Below are positions 47,562 to 56,747 of a stretch of DNA of 64,000 nt, one piece after another; the stretch's first letter is position 1; every line of letters starts with the position of its first letter. The stretch spans positions 1-64,000 of the forward strand of contig JAJEPU010000003.1 of NCBI GenBank assembly GCA_020686985.1. Reading direction: 5' to 3'. The notes under the pieces are model-generated. The model worked only from the letters and a program-made list of their open reading frames with translations, was not told where the DNA came from and made no database searches. This stretch comes from Brotaphodocola catenula. Its GTDB lineage: Bacteria > Bacillota > Clostridia > Lachnospirales > Lachnospiraceae. The position numbers were made by a program, and so were the translations under genes.

Positions 47562-47634
47562 TTGAAATTTTCAGAAGGATGTACTAAAATAAATCTACAA
47601 GTATGAGAAGTGGGACAAAGTGGCAGAATTGTCG
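47562..47634 (+). promoter_or_regulatory. dcw promoter with MraZ-box-like repeats
   Basis: TTGAAA (47562-47567), 17-base spacer, TAAAAT (47585-47590). Twenty bases on, GTGGG-acaaa-GTGGC-agaat-TGTCG (47610-47634) gives three pentamers with a 10-base period, as in MraZ operators (GTGGG repeats). No mraZ gene follows: the remaining 200 bases before rsmH hold no credible frame. Confidence 0.6.
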
Positions 47635-47832
47635 CTGATTGCGTGGGGACGTGAACAGTGGCGCAAGGTTTGCAAAGAATCATAAAAAATTATGGATTTT
47701 TTGCAAATTTCAGAGTGTAGCCGAAGGATGAGTCCGTTATAAATGACGATGGAGTCTGACGGTTGCAGGTCTGCGTTTTTCCACTTTTTTTGCTTATAGT
47801 GAGAACATGAAAGATCTGGGAGTAACGATAAG

Positions 47833-48777
47833 ATGGCATTTGAACACAAATCCGTTTTGCTTGAAGAAACGATAGACAGCCTGATGGTAAAACCGGACGG
47901 CATCTATGTAGACGGAACACTCGGAGGAGGCGGTCACGCTTCGGAGGTGTGCAGACGTCTTGGAGAGGGAGGGCGCCTGATTGGAATTGATCAGGATGCC
48001 GATGCGATCCGTGCAGCTTCAGAGCGATTGAAGCCGTATGGGGATCATGTTACGGTTGTGCGAAGCAACTATGTGAATATTGCTCAGATCCTGAGTGATC
48101 TGGGAATTGAGAAAGTGAACGGCATTTATCTGGATCTGGGAGTTTCCTCATATCAGCTGGATACAGCGGAGCGTGGATTTACTTACCGGGATGAGAATGC
48201 CCCGCTTGATATGCGCATGGATCAGCGAAATACAAAGACAGCGGCAGACATTGTGAACACCTACACAGAATCCGATCTTTACCGGATTATCCGTGATTAT
48301 GGGGAAGACAAGTTTGCAAAAAATATTGCGAAGCACATTGTAAAGAGGCGTGAGGAGAAGCCGATTGAAACAGCCGGGGAATTGACGGAGGTCATCAAGG
48401 CGGCGATTCCGATGAAGGTGCGCGCGACCGGAGGACATCCGGCCAAGAGGACGTTTCAGGCGATCAGAATCGAGCTGAATCAGGAGCTTGAAGTACTGAA
48501 AAACTCGATTGACACGATGATTGATCTGCTTGCTCCGGGCGGAAGACTGAGCATTATCACCTTCCATTCGCTTGAGGATCGGATCGTGAAGAACCGTTTC
48601 CGGACAAATGAGAATCCTTGTATCTGTCCGCCGGGATTTCCGGTATGCATGTGCGGGAAAAAGAGTAAGGGAAAAGTAATTACAAGAAAACCAATCCTTC
48701 CCTCCGAGGTGGAGATGGAGGAGAATCCTCGTGCAAAGAGCGCAAAACTTCGCGTTTTTGAGCGGGGAGAAGAGTGA
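47833..48777 (+). CDS. rsmH: 16S rRNA m4C1402 methyltransferase RsmH
   Basis: SAM-dependent enzyme that methylates C1402 of 16S rRNA. It begins [17 protein letters not shown], has the SAM loop [15 protein letters not shown], then [11 protein letters not shown] and the late signature [20 protein letters not shown] Cys cluster [13 protein letters not shown] lies near the end. At 314 residues it has usual length. It is the first gene of the dcw cluster because mraZ is absent. Confidence 0.97.
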   Translation: MAFEHKSVLLEETIDSLMVKPDGIYVDGTLGGGGHASEVCRRLGEGGRLIGIDQDADAIRAASERLKPYGDHVTVVRSNYVNIAQILSDLGIEKVNGIYLDLGVSSYQLDTAERGFTYRDENAPLDMRMDQRNTKTAADIVNTYTESDLYRIIRDYGEDKFAKNIAKHIVKRREEKPIETAGELTEVIKAAIPMKVRATGGHPAKRTFQAIRIELNQELEVLKNSIDTMIDLLAPGGRLSIITFHSLEDRIVKNRFRTNENPCICPPGFPVCMCGKKSKGKVITRKPILPSEVEMEENPRAKSAKLRVFERGEE

Positions 48778-48778
48778 T

Positions 48779-48796
48779 CAGTCCCGAGAGGGACTG
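48779..48796 (+). other. GNRA-loop hairpin after rsmH
   Basis: CAGTCCC-GAGA-GGGACTG is a perfect 7-bp stem closed by a GAGA tetraloop, placed one base after the rsmH stop. No T-run follows, so it is more likely an mRNA stabilising or processing site than a terminator. The 165 bases after it are purine-rich. Confidence 0.7.
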
Positions 48797-48961
48797 GAAA
48801 AAGTGTCAGCTGATTAGATGACAGGGAAGAGAAAGAAACAACGACAAAAGAATCGGCTGATTGAGATGAACAAAAAAAGATTGATACCGGGAAACAAAAA
48901 GGGAAAAGGGAAAATAAGAGGAAAAAAGAATAACGTCAAACCAAGACGGGGAGGGGATAGT

Positions 48962-49441
48962 ATGGCTGAAAAGAGAAGAATGAAACAACCACCTTATGTG
49001 TATGGCACTGCGGTAGAACAGACAGTGCCGTCACGCCAGCCGGGACGGGAAGAACGCAACCAGATCCGGCACAAGCGGAGAGTCAGCCGTGCTGTCAGAC
49101 GGAATCAGGAGAAGGCGCTTCAAATGGATGTGCCTTACGTTCTTGCATTGACGGTTGCAGCGATGAGTGCGCTCTATATCTGTGTGAGCTATCTGCAGGT
49201 GCAGTCTACGATTACGGGAAGAATCCACAACATTGAGAAGCTGGAGCAGGAAGTGGAGAGTCTGAAATCGGAGAACGATGCGCTTCAGACGAGAATCAAC
49301 ATATCGGTTGATCTGGATCATATCTATAAGGTTGCGACGGAAGAGCTGGGGATGGTATATGCGAACCGTGATCAGGTTCGTCTGTACGACAAAAAAGAAA
49401 GCGAGTACGTAAAACAGAATGAGGACATCCCGAAACACTGA
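48962..49441 (+). CDS. ftsL: Cell-division protein FtsL-like
   Basis: A 159-residue bitopic membrane protein. The N-terminal 55 residues are basic and cytoplasmic, the membrane segment is about residues 58-78, and a leucine-zipper coiled coil (IEKLEQEVESLKSENDALQ) follows. This layout, and the place between rsmH and the class B PBP, identify FtsL. ATG 48962 follows GGGGAGGGG; the longer frame to 48818 is a Lys/Arg-rich leader and unlikely. It overlaps the next gene by 23 bases. Confidence 0.85.
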   Translation: MAEKRRMKQPPYVYGTAVEQTVPSRQPGREERNQIRHKRRVSRAVRRNQEKALQMDVPYVLALTVAAMSALYICVSYLQVQSTITGRIHNIEKLEQEVESLKSENDALQTRINISVDLDHIYKVATEELGMVYANRDQVRLYDKKESEYVKQNEDIPKH

Positions 49442-52223
49442 TTCCAGAAAGAATGCCCGGAATCAGTCCGGAAAAAGAAATAAAAATCGTACCGGCAATA
49501 CGAGCAATCGCAAAAAGACCAGCAAAAACAGCAGAGTTAGCAATAACAGAACTAGCAACAACAATAGTAATAATAGAAACAATAACGACAGGAACAACAG
49601 CAGTAACAACAGTAATAACAGAAACAATAGCGACAGAAATACGAATACCAGAAATCGCGTTGGCGGCGGGCTGGCAGTGAAGTCTGCCGGCAGAGCCAGA
49701 ACGATCAGCAGTGCGAGAGTTATGGGTACTGCGAAAAATGCAGGGTTCAGAGAAAATAACAGCAACATAAGAAATGCAGGCGCAGTCAACATGAGAGGCA
49801 ACAATAGAAACAGCGGTCGCACCGGATATTCGGGTTCCGGATATACCGGAGGCGCAGGAAATCAGGGGGAGGATTCAAGAACGTCCTCCGCTTCAAATGC
49901 AAAGAATTCCGGAAAAAAGCGGATTTTTGTGAGATACATGCAGGAGAAGCTGGCGATGACGGGAATCATCATCCTCCTTCTTGCGGTGGCTGTGACATGG
50001 AGACTGTACTCGATTATCACGAAAAATGAGGACAAATACACGCAGATTGTTTTGGCACAGCAGTCGTATGACAGCCGTGTAATCCCATATCGGCGCGGAG
50101 ACATTGTTGACCGCAATGGAACATATCTGGCAACGACGGAGAAGGTGTACAACCTGATCATCGATCCGCAACAGATCATGTCAAAAGAGGAGAATTATCT
50201 GGATGCATCGGTGCAGGCACTGGTGAATGTCTTTGGATATGATGAGAATACGATGCGCACACTGATCACAGAGAACAAGGATAAGGCGTACATCCGCTAT
50301 GCGAGAAAACTCTCCTATGATGATAAGGAAAACTTTGAGAATTATCAGAAGGAGACGAACAAGGCAAATGCGAAGGCAGACTCGAAGGCGCGCGTAAAGG
50401 GTGTCTGGTTTGAGGATGAGTACCGCAGACTTTACCCGTACAATTCCCTCGCCTGCAATGTGATCGGATTTTCCGGCACGGACAGCGGACTTGGCGGAAT
50501 TGAGCAGTCTTACAACAGTTCCCTGATCGGAACAAACGGACGCGAGTACGGATACTTAAATGACGATTCCAACCTTGAGCGGGTGATCAAACCGGCGACA
50601 AACGGAAATACCGTTGTATCGACGATCGATGTCAATATTCAGAATGCTGTCGAGAAGCGGATTCAGGAATGGGAACAGCAGACGGGATCAAAGCAGATCG
50701 GCGTTGTTGTCATGGACCCGGATACCGCGGAAGTGCTCGCAATGGCGAGCGGAAGCACGTTTGATCTGAACAATCCGCGTGTGATCGGGGATCGCTTTAA
50801 CGACGATCAGATCTGGCAGTTCGGTCTGAAAGAGGCGACAGCGACCTGGAATCGAAAGCACAAGGAGGAGACACCGATCACTCAGGATCAGGTGCGCTCT
50901 TATTATACGGACGATGAGATTCGCTCGTTTGGTCAGCAGGTCGCATGGAACCAGATCTGGAGAAATTATTGCATCAGTGATACCTATGAGCCGGGTTCCC
51001 CGTCGAAGATTTTCACCGTGGCAACGGCACTCGAGGAGGGGATCATCTCCCAGAACGACACGTTTTTCTGTGACGGTTCTCAGGAGGTTGCCGATGTGCA
51101 GATCAAGTGTGATGCCTGGAGACGAGGCGGACATGGAGTTCTGACGCTTGAGGAGACCTTGATGCAGTCCTGCAATGATGCAATGATGCAGATTGTGGCA
51201 AAGAGCGGGGCTTCGCTGTTTTCTAAATACCAGAAGATGTTTGGCTTCGGTGCAAAGACCGGAATCGATCTTCCGGGTGAGGCGGATACGAAGAATCTGA
51301 TTTACGATGCGCAGAATTTGAGACCGGTGGAGCTTGCGACGAACTCGTTCGGACAGGGCTATAACTGTACGATGATTCAGATGGCAGCGGCATACTGTTC
51401 CGTGATCAACGGAGGTTCCTACTATGAGCCTCATGTCGTCAGACAGATTCTTGATGAGCAGGGTTCCGTTGTCAAGAAAATTGAGCCGAAGCTCGTGCGC
51501 GAGACCGTATCGGAGTCGACGAGCACATTTATCAAGCATGCACTGTTCAGGACTGTCAATGAAGGTACCGGAAAGGCAGCCGCAGTTGCCGGATATGACA
51601 TTGCGGGAAAGACCGGAACAGCAGAGAAGATTCCGAGAAGACAGGGCAATTACCTGCTCTCGTTCTGTGGATTTGCCCCGGCAGACGATCCTCAGGTTCT
51701 CGTCTATGTGACGATCGATGAGCCTCATGTGGAGGATCAGGCGCACAGCTCCTATGCGGCTGGTGTGTTTGCGAATATCATGCAGGACATCCTTCCGTAT
51801 ATGAATGTCTTCTCATCGGTGGATGTACAGAATGTCGATGAATCACTTGCCTCCCAGCTTCCGGGCGCAGAGGGAATCACGGACAATAATGGAACACCGG
51901 CAGAGACTGCACCGGAGGAGACGAAGGTTTACGACACCGATGAGTATGTGGATTCCGCAGATGGTGGAAATGGGATTCCTGACAATATGCCGGAGGGAGC
52001 AGAGACTTCTGAGACAGAGATTGTGATTGAGCCGGGAAGTGAGGCGATCGATGTAGATTCCCTGCCGGATGTGAGCGCTCAGGTGAGTGTGAGCACCGAG
52101 GCGGAGACGCCGGGGGGAGAGACCGCGGAGGCTTCCCAAGGCTCTGAGACCGAGAATCGGACCCAGGGAGGCTCTGAGGGAGAAGCTGAAGCAGGTTCTG
52201 ATCCGAGTGCAGAGGGAGAATAA
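49419..52223 (+). CDS. FtsI-type class B penicillin-binding protein with long low-complexity tails
   Basis: Septal peptidoglycan transpeptidase. The catalytic motifs are S527-P-S-K530, SCN near residue 584 and KTGTAEK near residue 730. A membrane anchor (AMTGIIILLLAVAVTWRLY) lies at about residues 179-197. Before it is a cytoplasmic tail of about 165 residues made largely of Asn, Ser, Arg and Gly, far longer than the 20-40 residues usual for this family. After the catalytic domain comes a tail of about 130 acidic Glu/Ser/Gly/Thr-rich residues outside the cell. The region before the active site carries an insert (about 455-515). The gene overlaps ftsL by 23 bases. Confidence 0.88.
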   Translation: MRTSRNTDSRKNARNQSGKRNKNRTGNTSNRKKTSKNSRVSNNRTSNNNSNNRNNNDRNNSSNNSNNRNNSDRNTNTRNRVGGGLAVKSAGRARTISSARVMGTAKNAGFRENNSNIRNAGAVNMRGNNRNSGRTGYSGSGYTGGAGNQGEDSRTSSASNAKNSGKKRIFVRYMQEKLAMTGIIILLLAVAVTWRLYSIITKNEDKYTQIVLAQQSYDSRVIPYRRGDIVDRNGTYLATTEKVYNLIIDPQQIMSKEENYLDASVQALVNVFGYDENTMRTLITENKDKAYIRYARKLSYDDKENFENYQKETNKANAKADSKARVKGVWFEDEYRRLYPYNSLACNVIGFSGTDSGLGGIEQSYNSSLIGTNGREYGYLNDDSNLERVIKPATNGNTVVSTIDVNIQNAVEKRIQEWEQQTGSKQIGVVVMDPDTAEVLAMASGSTFDLNNPRVIGDRFNDDQIWQFGLKEATATWNRKHKEETPITQDQVRSYYTDDEIRSFGQQVAWNQIWRNYCISDTYEPGSPSKIFTVATALEEGIISQNDTFFCDGSQEVADVQIKCDAWRRGGHGVLTLEETLMQSCNDAMMQIVAKSGASLFSKYQKMFGFGAKTGIDLPGEADTKNLIYDAQNLRPVELATNSFGQGYNCTMIQMAAAYCSVINGGSYYEPHVVRQILDEQGSVVKKIEPKLVRETVSESTSTFIKHALFRTVNEGTGKAAAVAGYDIAGKTGTAEKIPRRQGNYLLSFCGFAPADDPQVLVYVTIDEPHVEDQAHSSYAAGVFANIMQDILPYMNVFSSVDVQNVDESLASQLPGAEGITDNNGTPAETAPEETKVYDTDEYVDSADGGNGIPDNMPEGAETSETEIVIEPGSEAIDVDSLPDVSAQVSVSTEAETPGGETAEASQGSETENRTQGGSEGEAEAGSDPSAEGE

Positions 52224-52280
52224 AATCGGATTGTTTGCCATATCCTGTAATGATGAGTGCTCGGGAGAGGTTCTGATTTC

Positions 52281-54104
52281 ATGATGACCCGTCATCGGAA
52301 AAAAATTGCCGTCCTGTGTGTTTTGCTGTGCCTGTGCATGGTAGGACTCACAGGACGGCTTGTTTATCTGATGCTTTTCTGTTCTGCGCAGTACAGCCAG
52401 ATGGCGGAGGAGCTGCATCAGCGGGAGCGTAAGATCAAGTCTGCCCGAGGAAGAATTCTCGATGCAAATGGAGTCGTGATCGCAGATAATCGAACCGTGT
52501 GCACGATCTCGGTCATTTACAATCAGGTTGAAGACCGGGAACTCGTGATCGAGACATTGACGAGAGAGCTTGAGATGGAGGAGAAGACGGTGCGGGCGCG
52601 CGTTGAGAAGCGAAGCTCGCGCGAGATTATCCGGACAAATGTCGAGAAAGAGGTCGGAGATCGCATCCGCACGTTCCATCTTGCAGGAGTCAAGGTCGAT
52701 GAGGATTACCGGCGCACCTATCCGTTTGGCTCTCTCGCGTCGAAAGTGCTCGGATTTACCGGAGGGGACAATCAGGGCATCATCGGTCTCGAGGTTCAGT
52801 ATGAGTCTGTGCTTAAGGGAACAAATGGGACGATTCTGACGATGACGGATGCAAAGGGCGTTGAACTCGAAAATGCGTTTGAGGACCGGGTTGAGCCGAT
52901 TGCGGGCATGGATCTTCAGATCAGTCTCGATGTGAACATCCAGAAGTATGCCGAACAGCTTGCAACGCTTGCGATGGAGCAAAAAGGCGCAAAGAAAGTC
53001 TCGATGATTGTCATGAATCCTCAAAACGGGGAGATTCTTGCGATGGCAAATGTCCCTGAATTCAATTTAAATCAGCCGTTTACACTGACGAAGGAGATTC
53101 TCGCGCAGACGCAAAGTGTCCCAGGGCGTGCAGAAAATTTGGGAGATTCAGAGAGCACAGAAAATTCGGGAAATTCCGTGGGCACGGAGCAAGCGGTGCT
53201 TTCATCGAAAGAACGACAGGAACTTTTAAATCAGATGTGGAGAAATCCGGCGATCAACGATACTTACGAGCCGGGCTCGACGTTTAAGATTATCACGGCG
53301 AGCGCCGGGCTTGAAGCCGGAGTTGTCACGCTGAATGACACGTTCTCGTGCCCGGGATTTCGGATCGTTGAGGATCGAAAAATCCGTTGCCATAAGGTCG
53401 GAGGACACGGATCAGAGACCTTTCTTCAAGGCGCAATGAACTCGTGCAATCCGGTCTTTATCGATGTGGGGCAGAGGCTTGGAGTCGACCGGTACGTCGA
53501 TTATTTTGAGCAGTTTGGTCTTCGAGGAAAGACGGGGATTGACCTGCCGGGAGAAGCCGGGACGATCATGCACCGCAGAGAAAATATGGGACCGGTTGAG
53601 CTTGCGACGGTCTCGTTCGGGCAGTCATTTCAGATCACGCCGATTCAGCTGATCACGACAGTCGCCTCTCTCGTCAACGGCGGGCGCAGGGTCACTCCTC
53701 ATTTTGGGGTGCGTGCCGTGAGTGCGGACGAGACACAGGTGCAGGAGTTCTCATGGAAGGAGAAGGGGCAGATTCTTTCGGAGAAGACGAGTGAGACGCT
53801 TCGCTATGTGCTCGAACAGGTTGTCGCAGAGGGGAGCGGAAAGAAAGCCTCGGTCGAGGGGTATCGGATCGGTGGAAAGACAGCGACCTCCGAGAAGCTT
53901 CCGCGAAGTCGGAAAAAGTATATCTCCTCGTTTCTCGGGTTTGCCCCGGCGAACGATCCGCAGGTGATTGCGTTAATCACAATCGATGAACCGCAGGGGA
54001 TTTATTACGGCGGAACGATTGCGGCTCCGGTGATTGCCGATCTTTTTCAAAATATTTTGCCGTATCTTGGAGTTGAGAAGGGCTCTGTCAGTGCCGAGCA
54101 ATGA
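52281..54104 (+). CDS. spoVD: SpoVD-like class B penicillin-binding protein
   Basis: Second transpeptidase of the cluster, of the type needed for spore cortex formation. It has an N-terminal membrane segment (IAVLCVLLCLCMVGLTGRLVYL), a dimerisation domain, and the motifs STFK (YEPGSTFKIITASAGLEAG), SCN (NSCNPVF) and KTATSEK in place of KTG. A Ser/Glu/Asn-rich insert lies before the active site (about residues 285-310). ATG 52281 follows GGGAGAGG; 607 residues. No PASTA domain is present. Which of the two PBPs serves vegetative septation is inferred from gene order. Confidence 0.85.
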   Translation: MMTRHRKKIAVLCVLLCLCMVGLTGRLVYLMLFCSAQYSQMAEELHQRERKIKSARGRILDANGVVIADNRTVCTISVIYNQVEDRELVIETLTRELEMEEKTVRARVEKRSSREIIRTNVEKEVGDRIRTFHLAGVKVDEDYRRTYPFGSLASKVLGFTGGDNQGIIGLEVQYESVLKGTNGTILTMTDAKGVELENAFEDRVEPIAGMDLQISLDVNIQKYAEQLATLAMEQKGAKKVSMIVMNPQNGEILAMANVPEFNLNQPFTLTKEILAQTQSVPGRAENLGDSESTENSGNSVGTEQAVLSSKERQELLNQMWRNPAINDTYEPGSTFKIITASAGLEAGVVTLNDTFSCPGFRIVEDRKIRCHKVGGHGSETFLQGAMNSCNPVFIDVGQRLGVDRYVDYFEQFGLRGKTGIDLPGEAGTIMHRRENMGPVELATVSFGQSFQITPIQLITTVASLVNGGRRVTPHFGVRAVSADETQVQEFSWKEKGQILSEKTSETLRYVLEQVVAEGSGKKASVEGYRIGGKTATSEKLPRSRKKYISSFLGFAPANDPQVIALITIDEPQGIYYGGTIAAPVIADLFQNILPYLGVEKGSVSAEQ

Positions 54105-54205
54105 CAGGGGTGACAGATAGTAGTGACAGACAATCATAATAGACCGCAGTGGCAGCAGATTTTGCAGATCATCCAAATCCTGTTTGTACAACGTGTAACA
54201 CAAAC

Positions 54206-54234
54206 TTGATTATTCGTACAAAAAGACGTATACT
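54206..54234 (+). promoter_or_regulatory. Internal promoter before mraY
   Basis: TTGATT (54206-54211), 17-base spacer, TATACT (54229-54234). It would let mraY-murD-ftsW be expressed independently of the upstream PBP genes. Confidence 0.6.
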
Positions 54235-54284
54235 ATACGATGTCTGGTTTGACGGACAGACTACATAACCGATAGGAGTGCACT

Positions 54285-55253
54285 ATGATTAACGAAACGA
54301 TATTAGCGATTATTATTGCCTTTGCGATCAGCGCAATTCTCTGCCCGATCGTGATCCCGTTTCTTCACAAGCTGAAATTTGGACAGCAGGTTCGCTTAGA
54401 TGGTCCGCAGGCGCATTTGAAGAAGCAGGGAACACCGACGATGGGAGGCCTTGTGATTCTCGCGTCGATTGTGATTACCTCGCTGTTTTACATGAAAGAT
54501 TACCCGAAGATCATTCCGGTTCTGTTTGTGACGGTCGGATTTGGAATCATTGGTTTTCTTGATGACTACATCAAGATTGTGATGAAGCGCTCGGAGGGAC
54601 TCAACCCGATCCAGAAACTGATTGGTCAGTTTGTGATTACCGGCATCTTTGTGTGGTATCTGATTCATTCCGGTGAGGTCGGAACCTCGATGCTGATCCC
54701 ATTTACGGGCGGATTTGAGCATGGATATTATGTAAGTCTGGGAGTTCTGTTTATTCCCTTTGTATTTTTTGTTGTCCTTGGAACGGATAACGGCGTGAAC
54801 TTTACGGACGGAGAGGATGGACTGTGCACGAGCGTGACAATTCTCGTTGCGACGTTTCTGACGATCATTGCGATCGGAGAGAACAGCGGAATCAGCCCGA
54901 TCACCGGTGCCGTTGTGGGAAGTCTTCTCGGTTTCCTTCTGTTTAACGTCTATCCGGCAAAAGTGTTTATGGGAGACACCGGTTCTCTCGCACTCGGCGG
55001 ATTTGTGGCTTCGAGTGCGTTTATGATGCAGATGCCGTTGTTCATCCCGATTATCGGTCTGATCTATCTGGTGGAGGTACTCTCCGTCATTATGCAGGTC
55101 GGCTACTTCAAGGCAACGAAGGGAAAACGAATTTTCAAGATGGCTCCGATTCATCATCACTTTGAACTGTGCGGTTGGTCAGAGACGAGAGTGGTGGCAG
55201 TATTTTCCACCGTTACAGCTCTTCTCTGTCTCGTAGCGTATCTTGGTCTGTAA
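54285..55253 (+). CDS. mraY: Phospho-MurNAc-pentapeptide transferase
   Basis: Membrane enzyme that makes lipid I from UDP-MurNAc-pentapeptide and undecaprenyl phosphate. Ten hydrophobic segments, the loops KKQGTPTMGGL, FLDDYIKIVMKRSEGL and GVNFTDGEDGL, and the C-terminal APIHHHFELCGWSE carry the catalytic aspartates and histidines. 322 residues, usual length. TAGGAG precedes the ATG. Confidence 0.96.
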   Translation: MINETILAIIIAFAISAILCPIVIPFLHKLKFGQQVRLDGPQAHLKKQGTPTMGGLVILASIVITSLFYMKDYPKIIPVLFVTVGFGIIGFLDDYIKIVMKRSEGLNPIQKLIGQFVITGIFVWYLIHSGEVGTSMLIPFTGGFEHGYYVSLGVLFIPFVFFVVLGTDNGVNFTDGEDGLCTSVTILVATFLTIIAIGENSGISPITGAVVGSLLGFLLFNVYPAKVFMGDTGSLALGGFVASSAFMMQMPLFIPIIGLIYLVEVLSVIMQVGYFKATKGKRIFKMAPIHHHFELCGWSETRVVAVFSTVTALLCLVAYLGL

Positions 55254-55276
55254 GGTCGAAATATCGACGAGATTAT

Positions 55277-55304
55277 GAAGAAATACGAACGAAGAAATAC
55301 GAAC
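55277..55304 (+). repeat. Perfect 14-bp tandem repeat before murD
   Basis: GAAGAAATACGAAC occurs twice head to tail. It lies in a purine-rich gap, and slippage is the likely origin. Confidence 0.7.
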
Positions 55305-55344
55305 GGAACTTAGAATGTCAACTTGAAATTAGGAGGAAATGTAC

Positions 55345-56700
55345 ATGAGCAGTCAGAAAGTATTAGTGGCAGGTTGTGGAAAAAGTGGAATCTCTGCGGC
55401 AAAACTTCTCCTGAAAATGGGCGGGGAGGTTGTGCTTTATGATGGAAATGAGAAACTGGATCCGGAGAAGATTCGGGAAAATTTTGAGGAGGATGACAAG
55501 CTGACAATCGTCCTTGGACCGCTGTCCCGCACCGATCTTGTCGGCGTGGAGCTGTCGATCATCAGCCCGGGTATCCCGCTTGACGCACCGTTTGTGCCGG
55601 TTCTCGATGACGCAAAGATTCCGATCTGGAGTGAGATCCAGCTGGCTTATCATGTGTCAAAGGGCAAGCTGATTGCAATCACCGGAACGAACGGAAAGAC
55701 GACGACGACGGCATTGACCGGCGCGATTATGAAGACGTATTTTGATGAGGTCTTTGTGGTTGGAAATATCGGAATCCCTTACACCGAGACGGCGCTTGAG
55801 ACGACGGAGAAGTCTGTGACGGTTGCTGAGGTTTCCAGTTTCCAGCTTGAGACAATCATGGATTTCCATCCGAATGTCAGCGCAATTTTAAACATCACGC
55901 CGGACCACCTGAATCGTCACGGAACGATGGAAAATTACATCGCTGTGAAGGAACGCATCACCGAGAATCAGACGGAGAAGGACTGCGTAGTGCTCAACTA
56001 CGACGATCCGGTTCTGAGAGAGTTTGGCGAGAAGGAAGACCGCAAGCCGAGCGTATTCTGGTTCTCGAGTACCCAGAAACTCAAATCCGGCATGTATCTC
56101 GACGGAGATCTGATCATGTATGCGCATGACGGAAAGATCGAGGAGATTGTAAATGTCCATGATCTTCAGCTTCTCGGAAAGCACAATTATGAGAATGTGA
56201 TGGCAGCAGTTGCAATGGCGATCCGCATCGGCGTTCCGATGGACTTGATTCGCAAGGCAGTCAAGGCATTCAAGGCAGTTGAGCACCGAATCGAGTTCGT
56301 TTTGGAGCGTGCGGGCGTGCGCTACTACAATGATTCCAAGGGAACGAATCCGGATGCAGCAATTCAGGCAATCCGCGCAATGCCGGGACCGACGGTTCTG
56401 ATTGCGGGCGGATACGACAAGCACAACGAGTATGACGAGTGGATTGAGGAATTCGGCAACAAGGTCAAGTATCTCGTGCTGATCGGTCAGACCCGTGACA
56501 AGATCGCAGAGTGTGCGAGAAAGCACGGATTTACGGAGATCATGTATGCGGAGGATATGCCGGAGGCTGTCCGTGTCTGCGCCGCTTACGCAAACGCAGG
56601 CGACAATGTGCTTCTCTCACCGGCATGTGCAAGCTGGGGCATGTTCGATAACTACGAGCAGAGAGGTGAGATCTTTAAGGAGTGTGTGAGAAATCTTTAA
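55345..56700 (+). CDS. murD: UDP-MurNAc-L-alanine:D-glutamate ligase
   Basis: Cytoplasmic ATP-dependent ligase that adds D-glutamate to the peptidoglycan precursor. It has the N-terminal Rossmann start VLVAGCGKSGISAAKLL, the P-loop TGTNGKTTTTAL (about 112-123), NITPDHLNRH and the late YYNDSKGTNPDA. ATG 55345 lies 8 bases after AGGAGG; ATG 55339 would be too close. 451 residues. Confidence 0.97.
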   Translation: MSSQKVLVAGCGKSGISAAKLLLKMGGEVVLYDGNEKLDPEKIRENFEEDDKLTIVLGPLSRTDLVGVELSIISPGIPLDAPFVPVLDDAKIPIWSEIQLAYHVSKGKLIAITGTNGKTTTTALTGAIMKTYFDEVFVVGNIGIPYTETALETTEKSVTVAEVSSFQLETIMDFHPNVSAILNITPDHLNRHGTMENYIAVKERITENQTEKDCVVLNYDDPVLREFGEKEDRKPSVFWFSSTQKLKSGMYLDGDLIMYAHDGKIEEIVNVHDLQLLGKHNYENVMAAVAMAIRIGVPMDLIRKAVKAFKAVEHRIEFVLERAGVRYYNDSKGTNPDAAIQAIRAMPGPTVLIAGGYDKHNEYDEWIEEFGNKVKYLVLIGQTRDKIAECARKHGFTEIMYAEDMPEAVRVCAAYANAGDNVLLSPACASWGMFDNYEQRGEIFKECVRNL

Positions 56701-56747
56701 GATCTGGAAAATTTTGAGAGCACATCAAAGAAATTAGGAGGACCCCC

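Noticed and set aside
49463-49822. Leu/Phe-rich frame on the minus strand opposite the PBP start
   Set aside because: It is the mirror of the Asn/Ser/Arg codon runs of the PBP tail, has no ribosome site and no homologous look.
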